Assembly (NCBI RefSeq): GCF_000826545.1
Contig: NZ_CDME01000002.1
Location: 2,117,187-2,181,186, forward strand
DNA: 64,000 nucleotides
Direction: 5' to 3'
Source: Kibdelosporangium sp. MJ126-NF4
GTDB lineage: Bacteria; Actinomycetota; Actinomycetes; Mycobacteriales; Pseudonocardiaceae
Positions within the stretch are counted from its first letter, which is position 1; each line of letters begins with the position of its first letter. The notes below the pieces were generated by a model that was given only the letters and a program-made list of their open reading frames with translations, was not told the origin of the DNA and did not search any database. Shown one piece after another: positions 9,948 through 18,817 of this stretch. The translations under genes were made by a program, and so were the position numbers.

Positions 9948-10442
9948 TTGACACTCCCGGCCACGAAGAACGGCCACACGAGGGACGACGCACGAGGGAG
10001 CGGCTTGTTCCGGATCGCTACGCACATTTCCGCGCGGGTGACACATCTGCGGCAACCGGGTGGTGAGGTCTACGAGTTGGCGAGACACGAGACCGAGCCC
10101 GCTGTCGTCGCTGTGAAGTGCTGGCAGTGTGGGGCGACTGTGGCGATCTACGCGGCGTCGCGCAAGGACACCTCCCGCGAGCGGCGGACCTATCTCATCC
10201 GTGCTGTGCTCACCGCGGCCATCACGCTCGCGTTGGCCATGGTTGTGGCCTGGGCGTTCCGTGCCGAGGCTGGTACCGCGGGTGTGTTCGTGCTCATCGG
10301 TGGGCTTGTCACCGCGTGGCTCACGTTGGCCAACCTCGGGCATGCCGTGCTCAGTCAGGAATGTGGCGTCACGTACGAGTCCGTCGAGGACAGCGAAGTG
10401 TTCCACGAGGCCGAGTTCGGTTACGGCACCCGCCGTCGCTGA
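9948..10442 (+). CDS. Two-helix membrane protein with an N-terminal CxxC motif
   Basis: The product is about 164 residues. A soluble N-terminal part contains CWQCG, a possible metal- or redox-active knuckle, in a VxVKCWQCGATVAIYAASRKD context. Two hydrophobic helices follow (LTAAITLALAMVVAWAF and GVFVLIGGLVTAWLTLANLG) and a short acidic tail. The start is uncertain: TTG at 9948 has a good GGAGG site nine bases upstream; TTG at 9912 and GTG at 10038 are in-frame alternatives. I do not recognise the family. Confidence 0.55.
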   Translation: MTLPATKNGHTRDDARGSGLFRIATHISARVTHLRQPGGEVYELARHETEPAVVAVKCWQCGATVAIYAASRKDTSRERRTYLIRAVLTAAITLALAMVVAWAFRAEAGTAGVFVLIGGLVTAWLTLANLGHAVLSQECGVTYESVEDSEVFHEAEFGYGTRRR

Positions 10443-10532
10443 TCTTGTGTTGCGCATGGCGCAGTGATGCTCCGGTTCGGCCGACCCGGCCCGTAGGGTT
10501 GGGGTCTGCCGAGACGAGATCGGAGTGCTGGG

Positions 10533-12008
10533 ATGGCCGAGCTGTTCATCGGAGGAGAGTGGGTTTCCGCGCTCGTCGGCGCGACGCGGGAGATCCGGTG
10601 TCCCGCCGACGGTTCGTTGGTCGCCACGGTCGACGAGGCCGACAGCAGCGACACCGAGTCGGCGATCGACGCCGCCCGCCGTGCCTTCGACGTCGGCCCG
10701 TGGCCCCGCACTCCCGCCAGCCACCGCGGTGACCTGCTGCTCAGGGTCGCCGACCTGATCGCGAGGGACACATCCGGCTACGCGCGGGCCGAGTCGCTCG
10801 ACACCGGCAAACGCCTGGTCGAAAGCGAGTACGACATGGCCGATGTCGTCTCGTGCTTCCGCTATTTCGGCAAGCTCGCCGCGAACGACTCCGGCCGGAT
10901 CGTCGACGCGGGCAACCCCGACATCGCCAGCCGGATCGTCTACGAACCGGTCGGTGTGTGCGGGCTGATCACGCCGTGGAACTACCCGCTGCTGCAGGCT
11001 GTCTGGAAGGTCGCGCCCGCGCTCGCGGCGGGCAACACGTTCGTGCTCAAGCCGAGCGAGCTCACACCGAGCACGGCCATCCTGCTCATGCGCACGCTTC
11101 AGGAAGCCGGTCTGCCGGACGGCGTGGCCAACCTCGTGCTCGGCGCCGGGGCGCAGGCGGGGGCTCCGCTGGCCGAGCACCCGGATGTCGACCTGGTGTC
11201 GTTCACCGGTGGTCTGGCGACGGGCACGAAGGTCGCCGCGGCCGCGGCCGCCACGGTCAAGAAGGTCGCGCTGGAGCTCGGCGGGAAGAACCCGAACATC
11301 GTGTTCGCCGACGCGGACTTCGAGACCGCCGTCGACTACGCGATCACCGCCGTGTTCCTGCACTCCGGCCAGGTGTGTTCGGCGGGCGCCCGGCTGATCG
11401 TGCAGAACGAGCTGCACGACGAACTGGTCGACGAGATCGTCCGGCGCACCGAGCGGATCCGGCTCGGCGGCCCGTTCGACGTGATGGCCGAGACCGGCCC
11501 GCTGATCTCGGCCGCGCACCTGGAGAAGATCGAGCACTACGTCGCCGCGGCGATGACTGAGGGCGCGACGTTGCGGACCGGCGGCTGGCGACCGGAGGAC
11601 GAGCGTCTCAAGGACGGCTTCTACTACCTGCCCACTGTGCTCACCGACGTCAAGCAGGGCAGCTACGCGGTGCGGGAGGAGGCGTTCGGTCCCGTGCTGA
11701 CCGTTGAGCGGTTCACCGACGAGGACGACGCTGTCCGGATCGCCAACGACACGCACTACGGCCTTGCCGGTGGCGTGTTCACCAAGGACGGCGACAAGGC
11801 GCAGCGGGTGGCCGCGCGGCTGCGGCACGGCACGATCTGGATCAACGACTACCACCCGTACCTGCCGCAGGCCGAATGGGGCGGTTTCAAGCGGTCCGGT
11901 GTCGGCAGGGAACTCGGCCGCGCCGGGCTGGCCGAGTACCAGGAGGCCAAGCACATCTACCAGAACCTGCGGCCGGGACCGCAGTACTGGTTCAGTCGCC
12001 CGGAATGA
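10533..12008 (+). CDS. NAD(P)-dependent aldehyde dehydrogenase (betaine-aldehyde dehydrogenase-like)
   Basis: A 491-residue soluble aldehyde dehydrogenase of normal family length. It has the PWNYPLLQ strand, the catalytic-Glu segment ALELGGKNPNIVF, the active-site Cys in SGQVCSAGARL, and the cofactor and oligomerisation segments EEAFGPVL and GGFKRSGVGRELG. The C-terminal NLRPGPQYWF resembles betaine-aldehyde dehydrogenases that make the osmoprotectant glycine betaine, but no choline oxidase or betaine transporter lies nearby, so the substrate is open. The 3' end overlaps the convergent methyltransferase gene by 17 bases. Confidence 0.88.
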   Translation: MAELFIGGEWVSALVGATREIRCPADGSLVATVDEADSSDTESAIDAARRAFDVGPWPRTPASHRGDLLLRVADLIARDTSGYARAESLDTGKRLVESEYDMADVVSCFRYFGKLAANDSGRIVDAGNPDIASRIVYEPVGVCGLITPWNYPLLQAVWKVAPALAAGNTFVLKPSELTPSTAILLMRTLQEAGLPDGVANLVLGAGAQAGAPLAEHPDVDLVSFTGGLATGTKVAAAAAATVKKVALELGGKNPNIVFADADFETAVDYAITAVFLHSGQVCSAGARLIVQNELHDELVDEIVRRTERIRLGGPFDVMAETGPLISAAHLEKIEHYVAAAMTEGATLRTGGWRPEDERLKDGFYYLPTVLTDVKQGSYAVREEAFGPVLTVERFTDEDDAVRIANDTHYGLAGGVFTKDGDKAQRVAARLRHGTIWINDYHPYLPQAEWGGFKRSGVGRELGRAGLAEYQEAKHIYQNLRPGPQYWFSRPE

Positions 12009-13230
12009 GGAGGGCCACGGCCTCCACGTGGTGGGTCATCGGGAACGCGTCGAACGCCCGCACGACCTCCAACCGGTAGCCGTGCAGCTGGAACCGGGCG
12101 ACGTCCCGGCCGAGCGCGGCCGGGTCGCACGCCACGTACACCACACGCTGGGGCCCGCGTGCCGCGATGGCGTCCACGACGTCGTGCCCGGCGCCCTTGC
12201 GGGGAGGGTCGAGCACGACGACCTCCGGGTCCGGGCCGTCGAGCACGCCGTCCCGCAGCGCGTTCTCGACTCTCCGCGAAACCGACACCACCTGTGGCAG
12301 GTCGGCCAGCAGCCGGTGGGAGTCCGATGAGGACGGCCCGCTCTGCTCGACCGCCAGCACCCGGCCGTCCGGACCGACCTGCTCCGCCAGCACGGACGCG
12401 AACAGCCCGACTCCGCTGTACAGGTCCCACGCCCAGGCGCCCAGTGAGGCCTCGGCCCACTCCCCCACCGCGACCGCGAGCGTGTCCGCGGCCGCCGGGT
12501 GGACCTGCCAGAAGTTGAACGCGTCCATCTCCCAGTGCCTGCCCGCGGCGAACTCGACCGCCTCGCCCTCGCCCGCGACCGGCGTGCGCTGCCAGTGCAT
12601 CCGGCCGCGGTGGCCGCGGGTGAGCTTGATCTGGCGGGCGTTGATGTGCCCTCGGCCGTCCCTGACCAGTTCGAGTTCGCTGTCCTTGGCGAAGTCCTGA
12701 CCGGCGACCGACTCGACCAGGCCGGGCACGGTGATCGGGCAGTGCCCGACCGGGACGACGGCGTGGCTGCGGTGCGGGTGGAACCCGGGCATCCCGTCGT
12801 AGCCGACGGCCATCCGCACGCGCGTCCGCCAGCCGAGCAGCCCGCCGGTGAGTTCCTCGACCACGACCGGGATGCTCCGCCCGGTCGCCTTGGCCAGGTG
12901 CTCGGACACCACAGTGGCCTTCAGTTTCCGTTGCGCCTCAGCGGAAGCGTGCTGCCAGTCGCAGCCACCGCAGGCTCCCGGCCCGGACAGCGGGCACGGC
13001 GCCTGCACCCGGTCGGGCGAGGCGGTCAGGATCTCCACCGCGTCCGCGCGGCAGAACGAACCGCCTTTGTCCTCGGTGACCTCGGCGATCACGCGTTCAC
13101 CCGGCAGCGCGTGCCGCACGAACAGGACACGGCCCTCGTAGCGGGCGATGCAGTGGCCGCCGTGTGCCACGACACCGACCTCGATGTCGAGCCTGCGGCC
13201 TTTCCAGTTCAGTTTCGCCCCTGCGGTCAC
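11992..13230 (-). CDS. TRAM-domain 23S rRNA (uracil-5-)-methyltransferase (RumA/TrmA family)
   Basis: The 412-residue SAM-dependent RNA methyltransferase has an N-terminal TRAM/OB domain and an iron-sulphur type cysteine cluster (CPLSGPGACGGCDWQH). It then has the insertion strand DAFNFWQVHPAA, a SAM site WDLYSGVGLFA, DPPRKG and the catalytic Cys in YVACDPAALGRD. This set is typical of m5U methyltransferases. The GTG start at 13230 overlaps the stop of the permease gene by four bases, so the two are coupled. The same permease-methyltransferase pair is Rv2690c-Rv2689c in M. tuberculosis. The exact rRNA position modified cannot be read from sequence. Confidence 0.92.
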   Translation of the reverse strand: MTAGAKLNWKGRRLDIEVGVVAHGGHCIARYEGRVLFVRHALPGERVIAEVTEDKGGSFCRADAVEILTASPDRVQAPCPLSGPGACGGCDWQHASAEAQRKLKATVVSEHLAKATGRSIPVVVEELTGGLLGWRTRVRMAVGYDGMPGFHPHRSHAVVPVGHCPITVPGLVESVAGQDFAKDSELELVRDGRGHINARQIKLTRGHRGRMHWQRTPVAGEGEAVEFAAGRHWEMDAFNFWQVHPAAADTLAVAVGEWAEASLGAWAWDLYSGVGLFASVLAEQVGPDGRVLAVEQSGPSSSDSHRLLADLPQVVSVSRRVENALRDGVLDGPDPEVVVLDPPRKGAGHDVVDAIAARGPQRVVYVACDPAALGRDVARFQLHGYRLEVVRAFDAFPMTHHVEAVALLIPGD

Positions 13231-15227
13231 TTGGTGTCCTCGCCATGCAGGCCGCGCCGCACGGAGCCGGGCGCGATCACGGCCTTGTCGTGCACCTTCT
13301 CCGAGGATGCCAGCTGCCACGGCACGCTGGTGACCATCACACCGGGCTGGAACAGCAGCCGTCCCTTGAGCCGCAACGCGCTCTGGTTGTGCAGGAAGTG
13401 TTCCCACCAGCGGCCGACGACGTACTCCGGGATGAACACGGTGACCACGTCACGCGGGTTCTTGGTGCGCGTCCGTTTGACGTAGTCCAGCACTGGCTTG
13501 GTGATCTCCCGGTACGGCGACTCGATCACCTTCAGTGGGATCTTGAACCCGTTGGCTTCCCAGTCCTTGACGAGCATCCGGGTGTCGCGGTCGTCCACAT
13601 TGACCGTCACGGCCTCCAGCACGTCCGGCCGGGTGGCCTTGGCGTACGCCAGCGCGCGCCGGGTCGGCAGGTGCAGTTTGGACACCAGCACGATCGCGTG
13701 GTTGCGCGACGGCATCACCGTCGGGCGTCCCTCCTCGGCCTCCCGCAGTTCGTCGGCGACCCGGTCGTAGTGCTTCTTGATCCCCGTCATCAGCGCGAAG
13801 ATCGCGGTCATCGCGGCGATCGCGATCCACGCGCCGACGAGGAACTTGGTGATCAGCACGATCACGAGCACGGTCCCGGTCATCGCGAGGCCGAACGCGT
13901 TGATGCCCTGCGAGCGCCGCATCCTGCGCCGCGCGGCCGGGTCGGTCTCGTTGCGCAGCAGGCGGTTCCAGTGCCGGATCATCCCGGTCTGGCTCAGCGT
14001 GAACGACACGAACACGCCGACGGTGTAGAGCGGGATCAGCTTGGTCGGGTCCGCCTCGAACGCGATCACGAGCAGGATGGCGAACCCGGCGAGGAAGACG
14101 ATGCCGTTGGAGAACGCCAGCCGGTCGCCGCGGGTGTGCAGCTGGCGAGGCAGGTAACGGTCCTGCGCCAGGATCGAGCCGAGCACCGGGAAGCCGTTGA
14201 ACGCGGTGTTCGCGGCCAGCACCAGGATCAATGCGGTGAACCCGATGACGAAGAAGTAACCGGGCGCGAAACCGGAGAACACCGCCTGCGACAGCTGCGC
14301 GATCACGGTCTGCTGCTGGTAGCCGTCCGGCGCGTTGACCAGCTGCGTGTCCGGGTGCTCGGCCAGCACCACGCCGGTCAGCCTGGCCAGGTAGATCACG
14401 CCCATGAACATGACCACCGAGATCATGCCGAGCATCAGCAGGGTGGTGGCCGCGTTGCGTGACTTCGGCTTCTTGAACGCCGGGACACCGTTGCTGATCG
14501 CCTCGACACCGGTCAGCGCCGCACAGCCCTGGGTGAACGCCCGCAGCACCAGGAACACGAACGCGAATCCCATCAGGTGGTCGTTCTCGGCATGCAGTTC
14601 CAGTCCCGCACTTGCCGCGTGCACGTCGTCGTCCAGCGCCAGCGTGCGGAAGAAGCCCCAGCCGAGCATCACGAAGATGCCGACCATGAACGCGTAGGTG
14701 GGGATCGCGAAGGCGGTGCCGGACTCGCGCACGCCCCGCAGGTTCATCGCGGTCAGCAGCACGATCGCGATGACCGAGAACAGCACCTTGTTGTGGCCGA
14801 TCCACGGCACCAACGCGCCCAGGTTCTCCGCAGCGGACGAAATGGACACCGCGACAGTAAGTACGTAATCCACCAGCAGCGCACTGGCGACCGTCAGTCC
14901 CGCCTTCGGCCCCAGGTTGACCGTGGCGACCTCGTAGTCACCGCCGCCGCTGGGATACGCGTGCACGTTCTGGCGGTAGCTCATGACCACCGTGAGCAGG
15001 ACGATGATGACAGCGAGCCCGATCCACGGCGCGTACACGAACGAGGCGATGCCCGCGATGCTGAGGGTCAGGAAGATCTCTTGCGGCGCGTAGGCGACGC
15101 TGGACAGGGCGTCCGAGGCGAACACGGGCAGCGCCACCCGTTTGGGCAGCAGCGTGTGACCAAGGCTGTCACTGCGGAAGGGCCTGCCCACGAGAAGGCG
15201 CTTCGCCGCCGTTGAGAACTTCGACAC
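13227..15227 (-). CDS. APC-superfamily permease, KimA-like (probable potassium importer)
   Basis: The 666-residue membrane protein has about twelve hydrophobic helices and a cytoplasmic C-terminal domain of about 190 residues (from roughly 475). The N-terminal motifs LLVGRPFRSDSLGHTLLPK, FASDALSSVAYAPQEI and SYRQNVHAYPSGGGDYEV match the KimA (YdaO) type of APC transporter, whose Bacillus subtilis member imports K+. It diverges, with 94 bases between starts, from two TrkA/RCK proteins that bind nucleotide and govern K+ transport. The context therefore supports potassium uptake over amino-acid transport, though the older automatic name for such proteins is amino-acid permease. GTG start. Confidence 0.8.
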   Translation of the reverse strand: MSKFSTAAKRLLVGRPFRSDSLGHTLLPKRVALPVFASDALSSVAYAPQEIFLTLSIAGIASFVYAPWIGLAVIIVLLTVVMSYRQNVHAYPSGGGDYEVATVNLGPKAGLTVASALLVDYVLTVAVSISSAAENLGALVPWIGHNKVLFSVIAIVLLTAMNLRGVRESGTAFAIPTYAFMVGIFVMLGWGFFRTLALDDDVHAASAGLELHAENDHLMGFAFVFLVLRAFTQGCAALTGVEAISNGVPAFKKPKSRNAATTLLMLGMISVVMFMGVIYLARLTGVVLAEHPDTQLVNAPDGYQQQTVIAQLSQAVFSGFAPGYFFVIGFTALILVLAANTAFNGFPVLGSILAQDRYLPRQLHTRGDRLAFSNGIVFLAGFAILLVIAFEADPTKLIPLYTVGVFVSFTLSQTGMIRHWNRLLRNETDPAARRRMRRSQGINAFGLAMTGTVLVIVLITKFLVGAWIAIAAMTAIFALMTGIKKHYDRVADELREAEEGRPTVMPSRNHAIVLVSKLHLPTRRALAYAKATRPDVLEAVTVNVDDRDTRMLVKDWEANGFKIPLKVIESPYREITKPVLDYVKRTRTKNPRDVVTVFIPEYVVGRWWEHFLHNQSALRLKGRLLFQPGVMVTSVPWQLASSEKVHDKAVIAPGSVRRGLHGEDTK

Positions 15228-15321
15228 GGGGACAGAGCGTAAGTCCTCCCGTCACCCGGGTGGAGCACCGGACGGTAGGTTCTTGCCGGACGAGGCACAG
15301 AGATCTTCGAGGAGGCTGGTC

Positions 15322-15987
15322 GTGCACGTGGTGATCATGGGCTGCGGCCGGGTCGGGTCGTCGCTCGCGGCCGCGCTGGAGCGCCTCGGCCACACGGTCG
15401 CCGTCATCGACAAGGACGTCCAGGCTTTCCGCAGGCTGAGCCAGGATTTTCACGGTTCGCAGGTGGTCGGGATCGGGTTCGACCGGACCGTGTTGATCAA
15501 GGCGGGGGTCGAGCGGGCCGGTGCGTTCGCGGCGGTGTCCAGCGGCGACAACTCCAACATCATCTCGGCCAGGGTGGCCAGGGAGACGTTCGGCGTCGAG
15601 CATGTCGTGGCCCGCATCTACGACGAGAAGCGCGCGGCGGTCTACGAGCGGCTCGGCATCCCGACCGTGGCGACTGTGCCGTGGACCACGGACCGGTTCC
15701 TGCGGACGCTGCTGCCGGACGGCGTGGCGTCGGCGTGGCGGGAGCCGTCGGGCAAGGTGGCGGTGCTGCAACTGCCGGTGCACGAGTCGTGGGCAGGCCA
15801 CCGCGTGCGGGCGCTGGAGGAGGCCACCGGCTGCCGCGTGGCGTTCATCATGCGGTTCGGTTCGGGCGTGTTGCCTGACGCCAAGACGGTCGTGCAGGCA
15901 GACGACGTGATCTACGTGGCGGCGTTGTCCGGCACGGTCAGTGACATCAGCAACGCGGCGGCGCAGCCACCGGAGGAGGAGAGCTAG
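15322..15987 (+). CDS. ceoB: TrkA/RCK potassium-uptake regulatory protein (CeoB-like)
   Basis: A 221-residue cytoplasmic protein with an N-terminal Rossmann RCK_N domain (VVIMGCGRVGSSLAAAL, then VIDKD about 20 residues on, binding NAD(H) or ATP) and a C-terminal RCK_C part. GTG at 15322 is preferred over an upstream in-frame start because the nucleotide-binding strand begins immediately and GGAGG lies six bases before it. The next gene is a second RCK protein that starts right after this stop. Order and strand match Rv2691-Rv2692 (ceoB/ceoC, also called trkB/trkA). It probably gates the divergent KimA-like importer or another K+ channel. Confidence 0.88.
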   Translation: MHVVIMGCGRVGSSLAAALERLGHTVAVIDKDVQAFRRLSQDFHGSQVVGIGFDRTVLIKAGVERAGAFAAVSSGDNSNIISARVARETFGVEHVVARIYDEKRAAVYERLGIPTVATVPWTTDRFLRTLLPDGVASAWREPSGKVAVLQLPVHESWAGHRVRALEEATGCRVAFIMRFGSGVLPDAKTVVQADDVIYVAALSGTVSDISNAAAQPPEEES

Positions 15988-16647
15988 ATGCGGGTCGCGA
16001 TCGCCGGGGCGGGTGCCGTCGGCCGGTCCATCGCCGCCGAACTGGTGGCGAACGGGCACCAGGTCATGCTGATCGAGCGGCAGGCCGCCCAGTTCGAGCC
16101 ACACACGGTCGAGCAGGCCGAGTGGGTGCTGGCCGACGCGTGTGAGCTGTCGTCGCTTGAGGACGCCGGTCTGCAGTTGTGTGACGTCGTTATCGCGGCC
16201 ACCGGCGACGACAAGGTGAACCTGGTGGTGTCGCTGCTGGCCAAGACCGAGTTCGCGGTGCGCCGCGTGGTGGCCCGCGTCAACGACCCTGCCAACGAGT
16301 GGCTGTTCACCGAGGCGTGGGGCGTGGACGTGGCGGTGTCGACGCCTCGGATCCTGGCCGCGATGGTCGAGGAGGCGGTCAGCGTCGGCGACGTCGTGCA
16401 GCTGCTGACGCTGCGCCAGGGGCAGGCCAACCTGGTGGAGATGACCCTGCCGGAGGACACGCCGCTGGCGGGCAGGCCGGTGCAGGAGATCACGCTGCCG
16501 AGGGACGTGGCGCTGGTGACGATCCTGCGTGGCGGCCGGGTGATCGTGCCGCAGCCGGAGGACACGTTCGAGCCGGGCGACGAGTTGCTGTTCGTGGCCG
16601 CCGCGAACAGTGTCGAACAGGAAATTCGGACGGCGTTGGGCTCCTGA
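15988..16647 (+). CDS. ceoC: TrkA/RCK potassium-uptake regulatory protein (CeoC-like)
   Basis: A 219-residue second RCK protein. The N-terminal Rossmann motif is VAIAGAGAVGRSIAAELV, followed by LIERQ and later IAATGDDKVNLV. The C-terminal RCK_C domain includes MTLPEDTPLAGRPVQEI and FEPGDELLFVA. Its ATG directly follows the TAG of the first RCK gene, so the two should be made in equal amounts and may form a hetero-oligomeric gating ring. A GNAT gene follows after 18 bases and is probably on the same transcript. Confidence 0.9.
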   Translation: MRVAIAGAGAVGRSIAAELVANGHQVMLIERQAAQFEPHTVEQAEWVLADACELSSLEDAGLQLCDVVIAATGDDKVNLVVSLLAKTEFAVRRVVARVNDPANEWLFTEAWGVDVAVSTPRILAAMVEEAVSVGDVVQLLTLRQGQANLVEMTLPEDTPLAGRPVQEITLPRDVALVTILRGGRVIVPQPEDTFEPGDELLFVAAANSVEQEIRTALGS

Positions 16648-16665
16648 TCGGATACCGTCGGGCGG

Positions 16666-17232
16666 GTGTTCACGCCTGGGGACAAGATCGAGACCGAGCG
16701 GCTGTGGCTGCGCACGTTCACACCGGCTGACCTGGACGAGCTGTACGACGTCCGGTCACGGCCGCAAGTGCACACCTACCTCTACGGCGAGGCGCTGAGC
16801 CGCGACGAGGTCAAGGCCAAGCTGGACGAGCGGATCGCGAAGATGTCCCGGCTGACCCAGCCCGGCGACTCGATCCTGCTCGCCGTGGTGCGCCGGGACA
16901 CCGGCGCGATGATCGGCGACGTGAATCTGGAATGGCTGCCGGGATCCCACCAGCAGGCCGAGATCGGGTACGTGCTGCACCCGGACCACTACGGGCAGGG
17001 ATTCGCCACCGAGGCGGCGAGGCCGTTGCTGCGGATCGCGTTCGAGGAGCTGAAGGTGCGTCGCGTGATCGGCAGGCTGGACGCGCGCAACGCGGCGTCC
17101 GGGCGGGTGCTGGAGAAGCTGGGCATGCGCAAGGAAGCACACTTCGTGGAGAACGAGTACGTCAAGGGCGAGTGGGTCAGCGAGGCCGTCTACGCCATCC
17201 TCGCCCGCGAATGGGCGGCCTCAGCAGGCTGA
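16666..17232 (+). CDS. GNAT-family N-acetyltransferase (RimJ/RimL-like)
   Basis: The 188-residue protein starts with IETERLWLRTFTPADLDELY, the usual N-terminus of RimJ/RimL-type acetyltransferases. It has the acetyl-CoA segment EIGYVLHPDHYGQGFATEAARPLL and the closing RVLEKLGMRKEAHF. Such enzymes acetylate protein N-termini, amino sugars or antibiotics; the substrate here is unknown. GTG start 18 bases after the second RCK gene. Its 3' end overlaps the convergent AraC gene by 12 bases. It is not part of the mycobacterial core order. Confidence 0.88.
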   Translation: MFTPGDKIETERLWLRTFTPADLDELYDVRSRPQVHTYLYGEALSRDEVKAKLDERIAKMSRLTQPGDSILLAVVRRDTGAMIGDVNLEWLPGSHQQAEIGYVLHPDHYGQGFATEAARPLLRIAFEELKVRRVIGRLDARNAASGRVLEKLGMRKEAHFVENEYVKGEWVSEAVYAILAREWAASAG

Positions 17233-17916
17233 CGCGACCGACGGCAGGTCGCCCGCGAGGTACGCGCTGAGCGGCACGCCCATCGTGGCGCGGAACTCGG
17301 CGGTCATGTGCGACTGGTCGTAGTACCCGCTCTCGGCCGCCAGCTGGGCGCCCTTGCGCGCGTCCGCGCGGGACAGCACCGAACGCACCCGGTTGAGCTG
17401 GACGAACCGCTTCGGCGACACGCCAACCGTGCCGGTGAACAATGTGCGCAGATGACGTTCGCTGACGTTGAGCCGTCGCGCGGTCTCGGGCAGCCGTTCG
17501 CGGTGCAGCCACTGGGCGGCCTCGCCGACCAGCTCACCGGCCGGGTTGTCGGCCATCCGGTCCGACAGCGCCTTCTCCATCAGCTCGGCCGCCCGCGCGG
17601 GTTCGGCCGCCACGGACTCGTGCAGCTCGGTGTCGCCCCACAGTTCGCTCAGCGGCACGATCTGGTCGACCAGGTCGCGGGCCGGGACACCGAGCAGCGT
17701 CCGCGCCCATCCGGTGTGCAGTTCGGCGTTGACCGTGAACGGCAGTTTCTTGCCGGAGAAGTACGCCGCGCGGGTGCGCGGCCCGAGCACGACCAGGTGG
17801 CTCTCCCCGTCCGGGCGCAGGCTGAAGACCAGTGACGTGTTCGTGCTCGGCGGCCGGGTGAGCGTTCGGGCGCGTGCCTCGTGCTCGCAGACCGCATGGA
17901 TGTCCCACGGGTTCAC
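17221..17916 (-). CDS. AraC-family transcriptional regulator
   Basis: A 231-residue regulator. The N-terminal part (1-130) is a short sensor-like domain. The C-terminal part has the two helix-turn-helix units of AraC proteins: PETARRLNVSERHLRTLFTGTVGVSPKRFVQLNRV and AAESGYYDQSHMTAEFRATMGVPLSAY (about 150-220). It starts with GTG 61 bases from the divergent NmrA-like reductase gene, the usual placement for a local regulator, so control of that gene is likely. The effector is unknown. Confidence 0.88.
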   Translation of the reverse strand: MNPWDIHAVCEHEARARTLTRPPSTNTSLVFSLRPDGESHLVVLGPRTRAAYFSGKKLPFTVNAELHTGWARTLLGVPARDLVDQIVPLSELWGDTELHESVAAEPARAAELMEKALSDRMADNPAGELVGEAAQWLHRERLPETARRLNVSERHLRTLFTGTVGVSPKRFVQLNRVRSVLSRADARKGAQLAAESGYYDQSHMTAEFRATMGVPLSAYLAGDLPSVASAC

Positions 17917-17977
17917 ATGTTCGAGGGTAGCCGAATCTTCCTATGTCCTGATCGGACTTCTTGACACCGTGAACACC

Positions 17978-18817
17978 ATGATTCTGGTTACCGGTGCGAC
18001 CGGCACGATCGGCAGTCAGCTCGTGCCGTTGCTCGACGCCCGAGGCGTCGACTACAAAGCCATGTCCCGTGATCCGCAGCGAGTCCGCAACGGTGTCAAG
18101 GGCGACTACGACGATCCCGACTCGCTCAGGCACGCCCTCGACGGCGTCGACACCGTGTTCCTGTTGACCGCGCCCGGTCTGGCGGCGCAGCACGACCTCG
18201 CGGTGCTCGACGCGGGCAAGGACCTGCGGAAAGTCGTGAAACTGTCCGCGATCGGAACCGGCGACCCGGCGGCGGGAGTGACCAGTACCTGGCACCTGCC
18301 GGGCGAACAGGCGCTGGTCGAGAGCGACCTGAAGTGGACTGTGCTGCGGCCGACGACGTTCACCACGAACTCTTTGGCGTGGCTGCCACAGATCGAAGCG
18401 GATGAGCCGATTCCCAGCCTCTACGGCGACGGGCAAAGCGGCCCGGTCGACCCACGCGACATCGCCGAGGTCGCGGTCGAAGCACTGCTGACCGACGAGC
18501 ACGACAAGCAGACGTACACGTTGACCGGCCCCGAACTGCTCAGTGTGCCGCAGCAGGTGGCGATCCTCAGCGAAGTACTCGGAAAACCGTTGCGGGCCGT
18601 GGCCGTCTCCCGTGCGCAAGCCAGGGAAAACCTGCTGGCGCAAGGCGTGCCCGCCGAAGGTGTCGATTCGGTGCTCGACAGCTTCGACTTCATGCGCAGG
18701 GGCGGGAACGCGATCGTGACCGGCGATATGGAGCGCGTTCTTCGCCGGTCACCGACCACGTTCAAGCAGTGGGCTCAGGGGCACGAGCACCTGAAGACGT
18801 TGGCCGCCAGGTCATAA
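17978..18817 (+). CDS. NmrA-like NAD(P)-binding oxidoreductase (atypical SDR)
   Basis: The 279-residue protein begins with the dinucleotide motif VTGATGTIGSQLV (about residues 4-16). It continues like NmrA/quinone-reductase-type atypical short-chain dehydrogenases (VKLSAIG, WTVLRPTTFTTN, YTLTGPELLS). ATG at 17978 is preferred; a GTG lies nine bases earlier. The last 138 bases are duplicated downstream at 20874-21011. The final 43 bases overlap the convergent haem-peroxidase gene, an overlap that is itself preserved in the duplicate. It is probably controlled by the divergent AraC protein. Confidence 0.85.
   Translation: MILVTGATGTIGSQLVPLLDARGVDYKAMSRDPQRVRNGVKGDYDDPDSLRHALDGVDTVFLLTAPGLAAQHDLAVLDAGKDLRKVVKLSAIGTGDPAAGVTSTWHLPGEQALVESDLKWTVLRPTTFTTNSLAWLPQIEADEPIPSLYGDGQSGPVDPRDIAEVAVEALLTDEHDKQTYTLTGPELLSVPQQVAILSEVLGKPLRAVAVSRAQARENLLAQGVPAEGVDSVLDSFDFMRRGGNAIVTGDMERVLRRSPTTFKQWAQGHEHLKTLAARS

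Noticed and set aside
9738..11954. Long minus-strand reading frame of 738 codons
   Set aside because: It lies opposite the repeat-protein end, the membrane protein and the aldehyde dehydrogenase and has no family features; a GC-rich shadow.
15228..15321. A c-di-AMP (ydaO-type) riboswitch before the KimA-like gene
   Set aside because: The whole divergent spacer is 94 bases and lacks the paired helices and conserved core of that class.
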